DNA of 64,000 nt from Burkholderiaceae bacterium (GCA_018402635.1 JAGYIP010000005.1:310001-374000); one strand, 5' to 3'. Numbered from the stretch's first letter, positions 1 to 8,954 are shown. Program-made: numbers and translations. Notes: generated from the letters alone by a model not told the origin.

Positions 1-1486
1 GGACTACCACATGGACGGCGAGTTAGCGGCCACGGCAGACGGGAAGATTCTGGGTCTACGGGTTAATGTTGTAGCGGACCACGGTGCTTTCGATGCCTGC
101 GCAGATCCTACAAAATTTCCTGCCGGAATGTTCCATATTTGTTCGGGTAGCTATGACATTGCTGCTGCGCACTGCAGTGTCAAAGGCGTCTATACAAATA
201 AAGCGCCTGGTGGCGTTGCCTACCGTTGCTCTTTTCGCGTTACCGAGGCCGTGTACCTTATTGAACGCATGGTCGATGTCCTCGCCCAAAAGCTTGGTAT
301 GGACAAAGCTGAAATTAGAGAAAAAAACTTTATTCGGAAAGAGCAGTTTCCCTACACCAGTGCGTTTGGCTTTGAGTATGACTCGGGCGACTACCACACC
401 GCATTGAAAAAAGTACTTGATGCTGTCGATTACAAAGGTCTCCGAGCAGAGCAGGCAGCCCGACGGGCCGACCCTAACTCGCCAACGCTAATGGGAATTG
501 GCCTTGTCACCTTCACCGAGGTTGTGGGCGCTGGGCCAAGTAAAATGTGCGACATTCTTGGCGTGGGCATGTTTGACTCATGCGAGATTCGTATACATCC
601 GACAGGCAGTGGGATCGCTCGTATGGGCACCATCACGCAAGGTCAGGGGCACCAGACAACCTACGCTCAAATTATTGCGACCGAGTTAGGTATCCCCAGT
701 GAGGTCATACAAGTTGAAGAAGGCGACACCAGCACGGCCCCATACGGTTTAGGTACATACGGATCTCGGTCCACTCCCGTAGCAGGTGCTGCCATCGCAC
801 TCGCAGCGCGAAAAATCCATGCAAAGGCTCGGAAAATTGCCGCCCACCTTCTCGAGGTGGCCGAGGGTGACCTCGATTGGGAAGTTGACCGCTTCAAGGT
901 AAGGGGCGATGAGGATAAATTTAAAACAATGAAAGACGTTGCCTGGGCGGCTTACAATCAACCGCCTCCTGGGCTAGAGCCTGGGCTAGAGGCGGTTCAC
1001 TACTATGATCCACCAAACTTCACCTTCCCTTTTGGTATTTATCTCTGCGTTCTGGATATTGACCGAGCAACGGGTGAGACGAAGATACGTCGTTTTTACG
1101 CCCTCGACGACTGCGGTACGCGCATAAACCCCATGATTATCGAAGGGCAGATTCACGGAGGCCTTACTGAAGGTTTTGCCGTTGCGATGGGTCAACAAAT
1201 GCCGTATGACGCACAAGGCAACTTAATGGGGAACACCCTTATGGATTACTTCCTTCCCACTGCCGTCGAAACCCCGCACTGGGAGACTGACCATACAGTA
1301 ACCCCATCGCCTCATCATCCGATCGGTGCAAAGGGAGTTGCGGAATCACCGCACGTTGGATCCATTCCAACCTTCACCTCCGCGATTGTTGACGCCTTCT
1401 CCCATAAGGGTGTTACACATCTTGATATGCCCCACACGTCCTTCCGAATTTGGAAGGCCCTTAAAGAAAATAATTTAGCACTCTGA
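1..1486 (+). CDS. coxL: Aerobic carbon monoxide dehydrogenase large subunit (form I), 5' truncated
   Basis: Molybdenum-binding subunit of the CoxMSL enzyme, which oxidises CO to CO2 in the cytoplasm at the inner membrane and passes electrons to the respiratory chain. The frame is open from base 2, so the gene starts before the window; about 495 C-terminal residues remain of the roughly 800 usual in the family. The form I signature AYRCSFR is encoded at 218-238; its Cys (227-229) is the ligand of the Mo-Cu centre. Near the C-terminus the stretch GAKGVAESPHVG carries the Glu known as the catalytic base of this family. Ten bases separate the stop from coxG. The small and FAD subunits (coxS, coxM) are not visible and presumably lie upstream. 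Form I assignment is firm because form II enzymes carry AYRGAGR instead. Confidence 0.95.
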   Translation, partial: DYHMDGELAATADGKILGLRVNVVADHGAFDACADPTKFPAGMFHICSGSYDIAAAHCSVKGVYTNKAPGGVAYRCSFRVTEAVYLIERMVDVLAQKLGMDKAEIREKNFIRKEQFPYTSAFGFEYDSGDYHTALKKVLDAVDYKGLRAEQAARRADPNSPTLMGIGLVTFTEVVGAGPSKMCDILGVGMFDSCEIRIHPTGSGIARMGTITQGQGHQTTYAQIIATELGIPSEVIQVEEGDTSTAPYGLGTYGSRSTPVAGAAIALAARKIHAKARKIAAHLLEVAEGDLDWEVDRFKVRGDEDKFKTMKDVAWAAYNQPPPGLEPGLEAVHYYDPPNFTFPFGIYLCVLDIDRATGETKIRRFYALDDCGTRINPMIIEGQIHGGLTEGFAVAMGQQMPYDAQGNLMGNTLMDYFLPTAVETPHWETDHTVTPSPHHPIGAKGVAESPHVGSIPTFTSAIVDAFSHKGVTHLDMPHTSFRIWKALKENNLAL

Positions 1487-1496
1487 GAGGGCTTTC

Positions 1497-2117
1497 ATGG
1501 AAGTAAGTCTTACCAAGCAATACCCTCTTGCAGTCCAGGCTGATCAGGCCTGGGCTGTCCTGCGCGATCTCAAAGCCGTAGCCTCTTGTATGCCTGGTGC
1601 CGAACTAACCGAACAAGTGGATGAACGCTCCTACAAGGGCACAGTTAAAGTGAAGGTGGGTCCAGCAAGCGCGCTTTTTGGCGGGTTGGTGGAAGTACTG
1701 GAAGTGGACGAGGTAAACAAGCGCATGAGTCTGCGAGGCAAAGGTGCGGACAAGGGGGGTTCCTCGGCCTCGATGGACCTCGTAGCCACCATTGAGGCTA
1801 CACCCGATGGCAAAAGCCAGTTACTGGGCGATGCCAAAGTAATTGTTAACGGAAAATTTGCTCAGTTTGGCGGAAGAATGATGGTGCAGGTCTCCGATGT
1901 AATTCTGGCGCAGTTTGTAGAAAACTTTCGCGCAAGTGCCGCAAATGTTTCCACAGACTCAGAACTCGCTGCCGCGTCACTTGATGGGGCCGTTGCAACT
2001 CCTGCTGCACCTACTGCACCTGCTCGGCAGACCGAGCTTAATGGTCTTGCCATTCTCTGGAGCTTAATCAAGGGCTGGTTTAAGGGGCTTCTCGGAGGTG
2101 GTTCGAATAAACCATGA
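1497..2117 (+). CDS. coxG: CoxG, SRPBCC-fold CO dehydrogenase membrane anchor
   Basis: A 206-residue protein. Residues 1-150 fit the CoxG/SRPBCC fold (a hydrophobic-pocket domain), with the typical start MEVSLTKQYPL and the family pattern 'SCMPGAEL' near residue 31. A low-complexity Ala/Pro/Thr linker follows, then a C-terminal amphipathic or hydrophobic helix (LAILWSLIKGWFKGLLGG) that could attach the protein to the membrane. In CO oxidisers CoxG recruits the soluble CODH to the membrane and has been linked to quinone delivery; that role here is from family knowledge. ATG start 10 bases after coxL; its stop overlaps coxD by four bases (ATGA), so the two are translationally coupled. Confidence 0.9.
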   Translation: MEVSLTKQYPLAVQADQAWAVLRDLKAVASCMPGAELTEQVDERSYKGTVKVKVGPASALFGGLVEVLEVDEVNKRMSLRGKGADKGGSSASMDLVATIEATPDGKSQLLGDAKVIVNGKFAQFGGRMMVQVSDVILAQFVENFRASAANVSTDSELAAASLDGAVATPAAPTAPARQTELNGLAILWSLIKGWFKGLLGGGSNKP

Positions 2118-3004
2118 ATGCCCCATCGCCTCAGATGGCTGGAAGTACCATTGGGCTTCTACGCGAAGACCTTGCACGAGCGGGTTACTTCGCCGATGAA
2201 TCTCTTGCCAGCGTTGTCTGGCTTGCTGAACATCTCGAGCGCCCCATTCTTCTTGAAGGTGAGGCCGGTGTGGGCAAGACGGCCTTGGCCGCTGCACTAT
2301 CAAAGACGCTCAATCGTCCGCTAATACGCCTTCAGTGCTTTGAGGGTCTAGACCTTGCCGATGCGGCCTATGAGTGGAATGTTGCACGCCAGTTAATGGC
2401 TATTCGACTTAAGCCAGAGGCAACAGAGGCAAACCTTTACACGCGCGACTATTTATTAGCCAAGCCCCTTTTAGCAGCTATTACACAACCGGAGGGGGCA
2501 GTGCTGCTCATTGATGAAGTCGATCGAGCAGATGAGGCGTTTGAGGCCTATCTTTTAGAAGTATTGTCCGAGTTCCAGATGAGTATTCCAGAGCTTGGTA
2601 CGCTACATGCCAACGTAGTGCCTCGTGTCATTCTCACCAGCAATGGCACCCGATCTCTGTCTGACGCCCTTCGTCGTCGTTGCCTTTTTCATGTGGTTGA
2701 GTACCCAGACCCCTTTCGTGAACGCTGTATTTTGCAAGCCAGTCTTCCAGGCGCAGACATCAGACTTGTAGAGTCGGTTGTGACAATTGTTCAGGGCTTG
2801 CGAAATGAGGACTTACAAAAACGGCCTGGGCTTGCGGAAAGTCTCGACTGGCTTAGAGCACTGCACCATTGCGGCCATAAAGAACTACCAGACGACTTTA
2901 CGCAAATTCATCAGACCCTAAGTTGCCTGCTTAAAACCCGTGAAGACCGCTTCGCCTTTGGGCCTGACTCTTACCGTCAACTTCAGGAGAGGTATGGGCG
3001 CTGA
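2114..3004 (+). CDS. coxD: CoxD, MoxR-type AAA+ ATPase for CODH active-site maturation
   Basis: A 296-residue MoxR-family ATPase. Walker A is GEAGVGKT (residues 49-56) and Walker B is LLIDEVD (131-137), followed by sensor-like 'ILTSNGTRSLSDALRRRC' with an arginine-finger region. In Oligotropha CoxD is a chaperone needed to insert sulphur and copper into the Mo-Cu centre; it normally works with a vWA partner, here CoxE, which begins inside its 3' end. Overlaps coxG by ATGA and coxE by 11 bases. Length and motif layout are normal for the family. Confidence 0.92.
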   Translation: MNAPSPQMAGSTIGLLREDLARAGYFADESLASVVWLAEHLERPILLEGEAGVGKTALAAALSKTLNRPLIRLQCFEGLDLADAAYEWNVARQLMAIRLKPEATEANLYTRDYLLAKPLLAAITQPEGAVLLIDEVDRADEAFEAYLLEVLSEFQMSIPELGTLHANVVPRVILTSNGTRSLSDALRRRCLFHVVEYPDPFRERCILQASLPGADIRLVESVVTIVQGLRNEDLQKRPGLAESLDWLRALHHCGHKELPDDFTQIHQTLSCLLKTREDRFAFGPDSYRQLQERYGR

Positions 3005-4169
3005 TCTGGCCTGGCCCTCTGAGCGGGTATTGGCCTTCGGATTGTTTCTGCGTGAGTCTGGTTTTCAGATAGGCCCGCAAGAACAACGCGATTTCTTACG
3101 CGTACTTCATGCAAAGCCCCTCACCACGCTTGGAGAGGTTCAATTGCTATGGCGACCCATTGCCTGCCATTCTAAGCGAGACCATATGGCATGGCAGGAC
3201 CTGTTTCTGCGTTTCTGGGAGCCTCACCGAACACGGGGCACCACCAAAGTCTCAGGCCAGACTAAGCCAAGCCGAAATCTTCAGCAACGTGTTGAACAGG
3301 CCAAAGCCCACGATTCTCAGACCTCGCAACAAGCCAACAAGCACAGTGCCTCCGGCCAGACCGACGCTCGTTGCGGAACCGGAGAAGACGATACTGAGAA
3401 AAAACCAAGTGAGCGAAGTATGGGCGGGGCAAGCACGGTCGATGCGCTCCACGACCGAGAGAGCCAGATGTGGATGCCAAGCGACTTAAATTCGCTTGAA
3501 CAGCTTGCGCGGGGTATACACCGCCGTTTACCGCAGACTCGCACCCGACGATGGCAAAGTAGTATTCATGGCCTAAAACTTGACGGGCGTCGCACGCTTA
3601 GAAAGTCCGCCTCTCTCTTGGGAGATTCACTTATTCCGTGCTGGAAGCGCAGGCGTCGTGAGCCAATTGAATTAATTCTATTGAATGACGTGTCTCGATC
3701 TATGGAAGCTCACGCTGCATTGGCTCTTCGTACATCGCGTGCCTTTCATCGCGTTATGGGTGCCCGAGTTTTCGTGTTTCATCTGCGTCCAATCGAGGTC
3801 ACAGATCTTATGCGGCGTGATACCCCGGCAGTCCAAGAGAGAATTAACGCAGTCACGGCAGGTTTTCAATCGGGCACCAGAATTGCCGACAGTATTCGAG
3901 CACTTCATTCTCACCGCCCGTCGGTGTCATTCAATCGGCGGACGCGGCTCTGGATTTTTTCAGATGGCTTTGATACCGCCCCATCGGATCAACTCGCCTG
4001 CGAGCTTCAGTACCTTAATGATAAGGGTGTCAAAGTTGATTGGTTCTATCCCACCCGCCAAGCGCCTACCTCCCAGGCCGCCAAAGCGGCAAGCGCTATG
4101 GTCTCGGAATGGCTGCCAGCACATGACTTTGTAAGCCTGCGCTCTTCACTTCTTAACCTCGCCTTCTAA
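2994..4169 (+). CDS. coxE: CoxE, von Willebrand factor A domain partner of CoxD
   Basis: A 391-residue protein. An upstream in-frame start at 2940 exists, but ATG 2994 is preferred because GGAGAGG lies just before it and it gives the usual short overlap with coxD. The N-terminal half ends in a polar, probably disordered linker (about residues 80-160). The C-terminal half is a vWA domain with MIDAS elements: DVSRS (about residue 230), the Thr-containing 'SGTRIADSI', and 'FSDGFD'. vWA-MoxR pairs act together in metal-cofactor insertion; CoxE is known to be required for copper insertion in CODH. Confident in family, partner role inferred from position. Confidence 0.9.
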   Translation: MGADLAWPSERVLAFGLFLRESGFQIGPQEQRDFLRVLHAKPLTTLGEVQLLWRPIACHSKRDHMAWQDLFLRFWEPHRTRGTTKVSGQTKPSRNLQQRVEQAKAHDSQTSQQANKHSASGQTDARCGTGEDDTEKKPSERSMGGASTVDALHDRESQMWMPSDLNSLEQLARGIHRRLPQTRTRRWQSSIHGLKLDGRRTLRKSASLLGDSLIPCWKRRRREPIELILLNDVSRSMEAHAALALRTSRAFHRVMGARVFVFHLRPIEVTDLMRRDTPAVQERINAVTAGFQSGTRIADSIRALHSHRPSVSFNRRTRLWIFSDGFDTAPSDQLACELQYLNDKGVKVDWFYPTRQAPTSQAAKAASAMVSEWLPAHDFVSLRSSLLNLAF

Positions 4170-4179
4170 GGACATAAAG

Positions 4180-5028
4180 ATGCAAGATCTTCGCCCTGCC
4201 GTAAGCGTTGCAGCAAAAGATTGGCTCTCTGCGCTGAATCAGTTCGAAAGCCAAGGCCGTCCCTATGCCCTGGTAACTGTGCTTCGGTCAGAGCCGCCGG
4301 CGTCAGCTCGAGCAGGAGATAAGGCCGTGGTTACTTCCGATGGCGCCTTTTATGGCTGGATCGGTGGGGGCTGCGCCCAGCCCGTGGTCAGGCGGGCCAT
4401 CGACGAGTCTCTGGCTTCTGGGGTTCCAATCACACTTCGAATTACGCCAAATACGGGAGAGGCGGTGCCCCAAGGCGTTCAAAAGGTACCTATGGCCTGC
4501 CACTCAGGTGGCAGCGTTGAGCTTTTTATCGAGCCACACCAACCTGCTGTTCCACTGCATATATATGGGACGGCGCCGGTTGCCTATGTGCTCGCTGATC
4601 TCGCAAGCCGAGTCGGAATACCAGTGACAGCTATGGCTACCCCCTTTCAGAATCAAACCCAACTAACCTGGGCAGTGATCGCAACGCAAGGCCAAGACGA
4701 CATTGCGTCAATTCGTCATGCACTCGACGCAGGTGCGCATCGCCTCTGGTTCATTGCAAGCCATCGGAAATGGAGCAAGCTCAGGCTCGAGTTACAGCAG
4801 ACGGGTACCGCCGTCAGTGCACTCGATCGTGTCACTGCCCCAGCAGGTCTACCGATTGGTGCAAAGACCCCCGAAGAGATTGCCCTAAGTGTCTTAGCTG
4901 CAGTTGTTGCAGAGCGCCGTGGCAGGCAAATAGTTCAAGCCGACGCTCAGATTGCAATGGAGTCGAGTACAACTGAGCCCTCCTCACCCCCGGTTGCAGC
5001 CGTGAAATCCTGCTGTGGAGGTGTCTGA
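4180..5028 (+). CDS. coxF: XdhC/CoxI-family molybdenum cofactor maturation protein (CoxF-like)
   Basis: A 282-residue member of the XdhC/CoxI family, which binds molybdenum cofactor and helps its sulphuration and insertion into xanthine-dehydrogenase-type enzymes. Visible features are the N-terminal 'GWIGGGCAQPVV' motif, a second NAD-like Rossmann region (about residues 115-240), and a C-terminal Cys pair in KSCCGGV that matches the Cys-rich tail often seen in the family. The start ATG follows an AAGGAC ribosome site. The stop overlaps the next start (TGATG), so it is coupled to the cytidylyltransferase gene. Naming as CoxF rests on its place after coxE; coxI is the other possible name. Confidence 0.85.
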   Translation: MQDLRPAVSVAAKDWLSALNQFESQGRPYALVTVLRSEPPASARAGDKAVVTSDGAFYGWIGGGCAQPVVRRAIDESLASGVPITLRITPNTGEAVPQGVQKVPMACHSGGSVELFIEPHQPAVPLHIYGTAPVAYVLADLASRVGIPVTAMATPFQNQTQLTWAVIATQGQDDIASIRHALDAGAHRLWFIASHRKWSKLRLELQQTGTAVSALDRVTAPAGLPIGAKTPEEIALSVLAAVVAERRGRQIVQADAQIAMESSTTEPSSPPVAAVKSCCGGV

Positions 5029-5708
5029 TGGGATGCCTTCTGAAAGGTGGCGGCGGGCTCTACAGTCGACTTATCGTCGGGGCCGTGTTGCTTGCTGCCG
5101 GAAGCGGAAGTCGCATGGGCAATAGGCCCAAATGCCTTTTGGAGTTAGGGGGTGTCCCTCTTATAAGAAGACAACTCATTGCCTTGTCTGGAGCGGGTAT
5201 TGACGAGGTTGTGGTCGTACTCGGACATCATCAAGAACAGATCGAACCCTTTGTCCAAGATTTCCCCGTCACCCTTGCTGTCAATCCTCAACCCGATGAG
5301 GGGCAGAGTGGCTCGCTAAGGACCGGCCTTCATGGGCTCAACGGAAAACTCGATGCCATTGTTGTCGCCCTCGCCGATCAGCCTCTTCTGAATCAGCAAG
5401 ACTATGTTGACCTTATAAGCGCTTTCAAGAAGCGCCCTGACGGAACAAGACTAGTGGTTCCCAGCGTGAATACATTTCCGGGCAACCCAATTATTTTTGA
5501 AGAGTCGCTGAGCCCGGAAATCCTTGCGAAAGACAGTCAATTTGGCTGTAAGCAGTGGCGGGCAAACCATCCCGAACAAGTGCATTTCTGGAGTACATCG
5601 AACAGACGTTATAGCCAAGATATTGACACGCCCGAAGATATTGAGGCCTTAGCGAATTCCAGCGGCCACCGACTTGCCTGGCCTGCTTGGCTGCGTGAGA
5701 CCGCCTAG
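5028..5708 (+). CDS. MocA-like molybdenum cofactor cytidylyl/nucleotidyltransferase
   Basis: A 226-residue MobA-like NTP transferase. It has the nucleotide-binding loop LLAAGSGSRMG followed by the lysine of 'RPKCLLEL', and the metal-binding region 'VALADQPLL'. Members next to XdhC/Cox genes attach CMP to molybdopterin (MocA), giving the cytosine dinucleotide cofactor used by CO dehydrogenase; that substrate is inferred from position. Its ATG overlaps the preceding stop by one base. The N-terminal run of glycines (MGCLLKGGGG) is atypical, so a slightly later start is possible. Confidence 0.82.
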   Translation: MGCLLKGGGGLYSRLIVGAVLLAAGSGSRMGNRPKCLLELGGVPLIRRQLIALSGAGIDEVVVVLGHHQEQIEPFVQDFPVTLAVNPQPDEGQSGSLRTGLHGLNGKLDAIVVALADQPLLNQQDYVDLISAFKKRPDGTRLVVPSVNTFPGNPIIFEESLSPEILAKDSQFGCKQWRANHPEQVHFWSTSNRRYSQDIDTPEDIEALANSSGHRLAWPAWLRETA

Positions 5709-5717
5709 CCCCTGCGA

Positions 5718-6414
5718 GTGAATAAACAGTCATTCGAAATGCTTAATCTATGGGCCTGTCCATTGGGTCTGCACCAGTACGAAGCCAGCGACAACTTTAA
5801 TCCCTTAATTGCCCGGGTACTGCAGAGTATTCGTGTCCTTGACGTTCAGACCGAGGCGCGTACTTCTTTTTACGCTAGTAAAGATGATCTTTTGCATCGA
5901 ATTCGCATCCCGGAGTGGCAGTCGTGGCTTGAATTTTTGATCGACAGCATTGCGAAGACAGCACGTCATGCCAATACTGGTATTTGGCCCGAAACCTCCG
6001 AGGACCTTACCGTAGAAATTGTTGGGCTATGGTGCCAATTTAGTAACTTAGGCGTTCACCACGATGTGCATAGCCATGGTAACTGTTCGTGGTCGGGTGT
6101 CTATATTGTGCAAGTTGACCCGGATGCTCAGAGGCAGATGCATGAGGTCTACAAGGAATGCTAATGGCGTCACCCGTTTCTACGGACCCCACTTCCAGAA
6201 CCTAGCGGGGGCGGCGATTGACTATGGCAACGCCTACCTGCAAAGCGCTCACCTTGATATTTCACCTTACGAAGGTCGCCTGGCCGTCTTCCCCTCCTGG
6301 CTGTTGCATCAGGCTATGCCATATCAGGGCCTAAAGGACCGAATCATCCTTTCCTTTAATGCAAGCATTCACCGCAAAGGTGGTGACCGATGGGCAGACT
6401 ATGCCCAATCGTAG
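5718..6414 (+). CDS. Putative 2OG-Fe(II) oxygenase (TIGR02466-like), frameshifted
   Basis: Two overlapping frames together make one protein of about 230 residues. The first part starts at GTG 5718 (or ATG 5739, which fits the family start MLNLWACPLG) and contains the iron-ligand region GVHHDVHSHGNCSWSGVY. The second part continues with 'NGVTRFYGPHF' and ends with PSWLLHQAMP and DRIILSFN, the distal His and 2-oxoglutarate Arg region of this family. The frames join near 6155; removing one G of the GG at 6155-6156 restores a continuous reading frame. A single-base insertion is therefore likely, probably a sequencing error. Substrate unknown. It follows mocA after nine bases and may ride on the cox transcript, but no family link to CO oxidation is known. 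Confidence 0.7.
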
Positions 6415-6618
6415 AGAACGTGTCATAGGTGCAGAGCCCACAACCCAAATGGCTCGGTTTTTTGGTACGAAACTTTTAGTGCCAAACCTTTGAAAGATTT
6501 CAGTGCAAATTTACGGACAAAGGATTGTCAAAGTGCCAGAGCTAAGGCAAATTAGAGACTCTTGTCATTGACTTATGCAGTCTCTTAGCCAGAGTTGCTC
6601 AATCGAGAGGAGATAGTT

Positions 6619-6945
6619 ATGAAGCAGTATCTACACGCTTTAGCCGTCATTGCCTGGGGGGTAGCCTTTAGCGCGCTACCCGTCAATGCATCCTGGGCCT
6701 CTGTCGAGCTCGCGCAGAAAAAAGCCTGTCTTGCCTGTCATGCTATTCAGCATCATCGCGTAGGCCCTGCCTACAAGCTTGTTGCACAAAGGTATGGATC
6801 GCGCCCTGATGCGGTGGAGTATTTATCGAACAGCATCAAAAACGGAGGGGGGGGTCGATGGGCCATGGGTGTGATGCCCAGGCAGAACCTAACTGACGAT
6901 GAAGCCCGGCAGCTTGCAGAATGGATTTTAAGCCTGGCGAATTAG
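6619..6945 (+). CDS. Small periplasmic class I cytochrome c
   Basis: A 108-residue monohaem c-type cytochrome. A signal peptide runs to about residue 26 (ending NASWA), then a CLACH haem site (residues 35-39 region) and a distal Met in 'MGVMPRQNLTD'. The pattern resembles cytochrome c-551/c-552 electron carriers. ATG 6619 is preferred over an in-frame start at 6595 because GAGAGGAGA lies just upstream. It is preceded by about 200 bases without a gene and could serve as an electron acceptor near the CODH cluster, though this is only positional. Its end overlaps the convergent lipoprotein gene by four bases. Confidence 0.85.
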   Translation: MKQYLHALAVIAWGVAFSALPVNASWASVELAQKKACLACHAIQHHRVGPAYKLVAQRYGSRPDAVEYLSNSIKNGGGGRWAMGVMPRQNLTDDEARQLAEWILSLAN

Positions 6946-7649
6946 AACGTCACGTCAATCTGGCGTCTGCTGCCGTCTCGTATCAGAGTTAAGGGAAGCT
7001 TAAGCTCCTCAGAGGGAAGCAACTCAATAATTTTTTGAAAATGGGCAGCATTTCGCACCGCTGTGCCCTTAACCTCAACAATAACATCGCCCGCCAAAAG
7101 CTTACCTCGGGATGCTGGGGTGTCCTCCATTACAAATTCAATAAGCGCTCCCTGAACGCCTAGACTTGAATTACGCTCGTCATCTCGTAGGTCTCGCATC
7201 TCAACGCCAAGCCGCGGTTTGCGGATGGTTTGAACCATAAAGACGGCTACGTGTTCAAACTTGTCTTGCACCGACTCTTGAGGGGCCGCTGCGCGGACCG
7301 AGGTGCCATCGCTTTTTAGTCCAGGTCTTGCGTAAGGCATATTCAAATTAAGTGAAGACGACACCAATACTGTGGTGGCGCCTATGCGCTCTGCAAAAGC
7401 AACCAAGACCGCATCCGACTCAGGCTCGCCCGAGAATCGCGAATAGCCGAAAGGAACATACATTTTTGCCTGCATCCGTTTCACATCTCTTTGCAGGTTT
7501 TCCGTTCGAGTGACGATCACGACCTGCGCAGTGGAGGCCTTCGGGGCTTGCGCAATGGTGAGGGGATCGGTGATCTGGGTGTAAGACCTTGAGTAAAGGC
7601 TTGAGCAGGCCACCAGAAAAGGGAGGAAGGCAAGAAGGATGAGCCTCAT
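6942..7649 (-). CDS. Lipoprotein with C-terminal PDZ domain
   Basis: A 235-residue protein. The N-terminus is a lipoprotein signal (MRLILLAFLPFLVACS, lipobox LVAC with Cys at residue 15). The central part (about 30-140) is not recognised. Residues 145-235 look like a PDZ domain: 'LGVQGALIEFV' and 'GKLLAGDVIVEVKGTAV', the usual ligand-loop and GD.I arrangement. No protease triad is present, so it is a binding protein rather than a DegP-type enzyme. Probably anchored in an envelope membrane facing the periplasm. Function unknown. Confidence 0.65.
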   Translation of the reverse strand: MRLILLAFLPFLVACSSLYSRSYTQITDPLTIAQAPKASTAQVVIVTRTENLQRDVKRMQAKMYVPFGYSRFSGEPESDAVLVAFAERIGATTVLVSSSLNLNMPYARPGLKSDGTSVRAAAPQESVQDKFEHVAVFMVQTIRKPRLGVEMRDLRDDERNSSLGVQGALIEFVMEDTPASRGKLLAGDVIVEVKGTAVRNAAHFQKIIELLPSEELKLPLTLIRDGSRRQIDVTF

Positions 7650-7760
7650 AAACTGGAGCGTAGCACCGCTTAGCGCGTAATCGGTGGTTTCTGCAGCATT
7701 TTTCTATAGTTGTGGGGTCTACTACTCGGTCGAGCTTTCCTCAATAACGCCTGCGGGCTG

Positions 7761-7774
7761 GTGCGCAAGCGCAC
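7761..7774. repeat. Short inverted repeat downstream of the fic gene
   Basis: GTGCGC AA GCGCAC, a perfect 6-bp inverted repeat around AA, in the 153-base gap between the fic stop and the lipoprotein start. It has no T-run, so it is not a clear intrinsic terminator; it could be an operator or a weak hairpin. The rest of this gap shows nothing recognisable. Confidence 0.35.
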
Positions 7775-7802
7775 GGAGTCATTCATGGTCCCGATTTCGG
7801 CT

Positions 7803-8948
7803 TCAGTGAATGCAGCGGGCAGATTCAACATAGCGCGGCATCAACTCATAACTGGTGCTGCGGCCACTCGCCTCTGACCTCTTCAATGCCCCACGTTCCA
7901 CCAAGTTGGTGATGTCGCGCAGTGCCGTGTCCTGCGAGCACTTTCCAATCGCCGCCCACTTGCTGCTGGTTAGCTTTCCATCGAATCCGTCGAGCAACCT
8001 GTTAAGCAGCTTGATCTGCCGATTATTCAGCGGCATGCCCGTCCAGTGTTGCCAGAATCGCGCCTTGGCCAATACCTGCGCCAGCGTTTCCTCGGCCCCT
8101 TGAACAGCCCGAAGCAGACAGGCAAGAAACCACTCCAGCCAGTCGGTGACATCCAGGCCCCCTTTCTGCGTGGCTTCGAGGCGGTCGTAGTAGTCCTTGC
8201 GCTCCTGCTGTACTTGGGCCGACAGGCTGTAGTAGCGCTGTGCCGACTGCTCCGCTCGCGCAAGCGCCATGTCGCCCACCGCCCGTGCGATACGACCATT
8301 TCCGTCTTCAAACGGATGGATGGTCACGAACCACAGGTGCGCCAGCCCCGCCTTGATCACAGGATCAACCTGCTGGTCTGCATTAAACCAGTTCAGAAAG
8401 TCCAGCATCTCGGCGTCCAGCAATTGCGCCGGCGGTGCTTCGTAATGGACCTTCTGTCGATGTATGGCGCCTGACACCACCTGCATGGGGCCATGCGCGT
8501 CGTCACGCCACTGGCCAACACGAATTTTGGTCAGGCTGCTGTAGCCCGTAGGGAATAACGCTGCATGCCAGCCAAATAAACGGTCAGCCGTCAGTAACTC
8601 ATGGTGTCGTTGCGTTGCGTCGAGAACCATGTCCACCACGCCATCTACCTGCCGATCCGTCGGCGCCAGGGCACCGATATCGACACCCAACCTACGGGCA
8701 ATCGACGAGCGGACCGAGTCGGGGTTGAGTTTCTCGCCTTCGATCTCACTGGTCTTGAGTACGTCCTCAGTCAGTACCCGCAGGGTGGCCTGGCCTCGCA
8801 TATCCAGCCCCAGATCGTGCATGCGCCCCAACAGATGACCCTGTGTGCGGTGCACCTGGGCCAGCAGGGATGCCAACCGCTTGTGGTCATATGTCCAGTG
8901 CGGCCAGCCGTCTAGCTGCCAGATGTAACAGTTATCTTCGCTTTTCAT
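7803..8948 (-). CDS. Fic-domain AMP-transferase with N-terminal DUF4172-like and C-terminal winged-helix regions
   Basis: A 381-residue Fic protein. The catalytic motif HPFEDGNGRIAR is at residues 211-222. An inhibitory helix motif [S/T]xxxE[G/N] (TSEIEG, residues 66-71) lies before the Fic core, so this is a self-inhibited class II enzyme and needs no separate antitoxin. Fic enzymes transfer AMP to Ser/Thr/Tyr of target proteins. The C-terminal ~80 residues look like a winged helix-turn-helix (segment around 'CSQDTALRDITNLVERGALK'), suggesting DNA binding. By eye it is richer in GC than its neighbours and sits just beyond a tRNA cluster, both consistent with acquisition. No partner toxin or antitoxin gene is adjacent. 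Target unknown. Confidence 0.9.
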   Translation of the reverse strand: MKSEDNCYIWQLDGWPHWTYDHKRLASLLAQVHRTQGHLLGRMHDLGLDMRGQATLRVLTEDVLKTSEIEGEKLNPDSVRSSIARRLGVDIGALAPTDRQVDGVVDMVLDATQRHHELLTADRLFGWHAALFPTGYSSLTKIRVGQWRDDAHGPMQVVSGAIHRQKVHYEAPPAQLLDAEMLDFLNWFNADQQVDPVIKAGLAHLWFVTIHPFEDGNGRIARAVGDMALARAEQSAQRYYSLSAQVQQERKDYYDRLEATQKGGLDVTDWLEWFLACLLRAVQGAEETLAQVLAKARFWQHWTGMPLNNRQIKLLNRLLDGFDGKLTSSKWAAIGKCSQDTALRDITNLVERGALKRSEASGRSTSYELMPRYVESARCIH

Positions 8949-8954
8949 GCGGAG

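Noticed and set aside
6568-6595. TTGACT upstream of the cytochrome c gene as a promoter
   Set aside because: No acceptable -10 box lies 16-18 bases downstream.
8046-8474. A long plus-strand open frame opposite the fic gene
   Set aside because: It lies fully inside fic, which has an intact catalytic motif; the frame has no known family pattern and is a shadow of GC-rich codon use.
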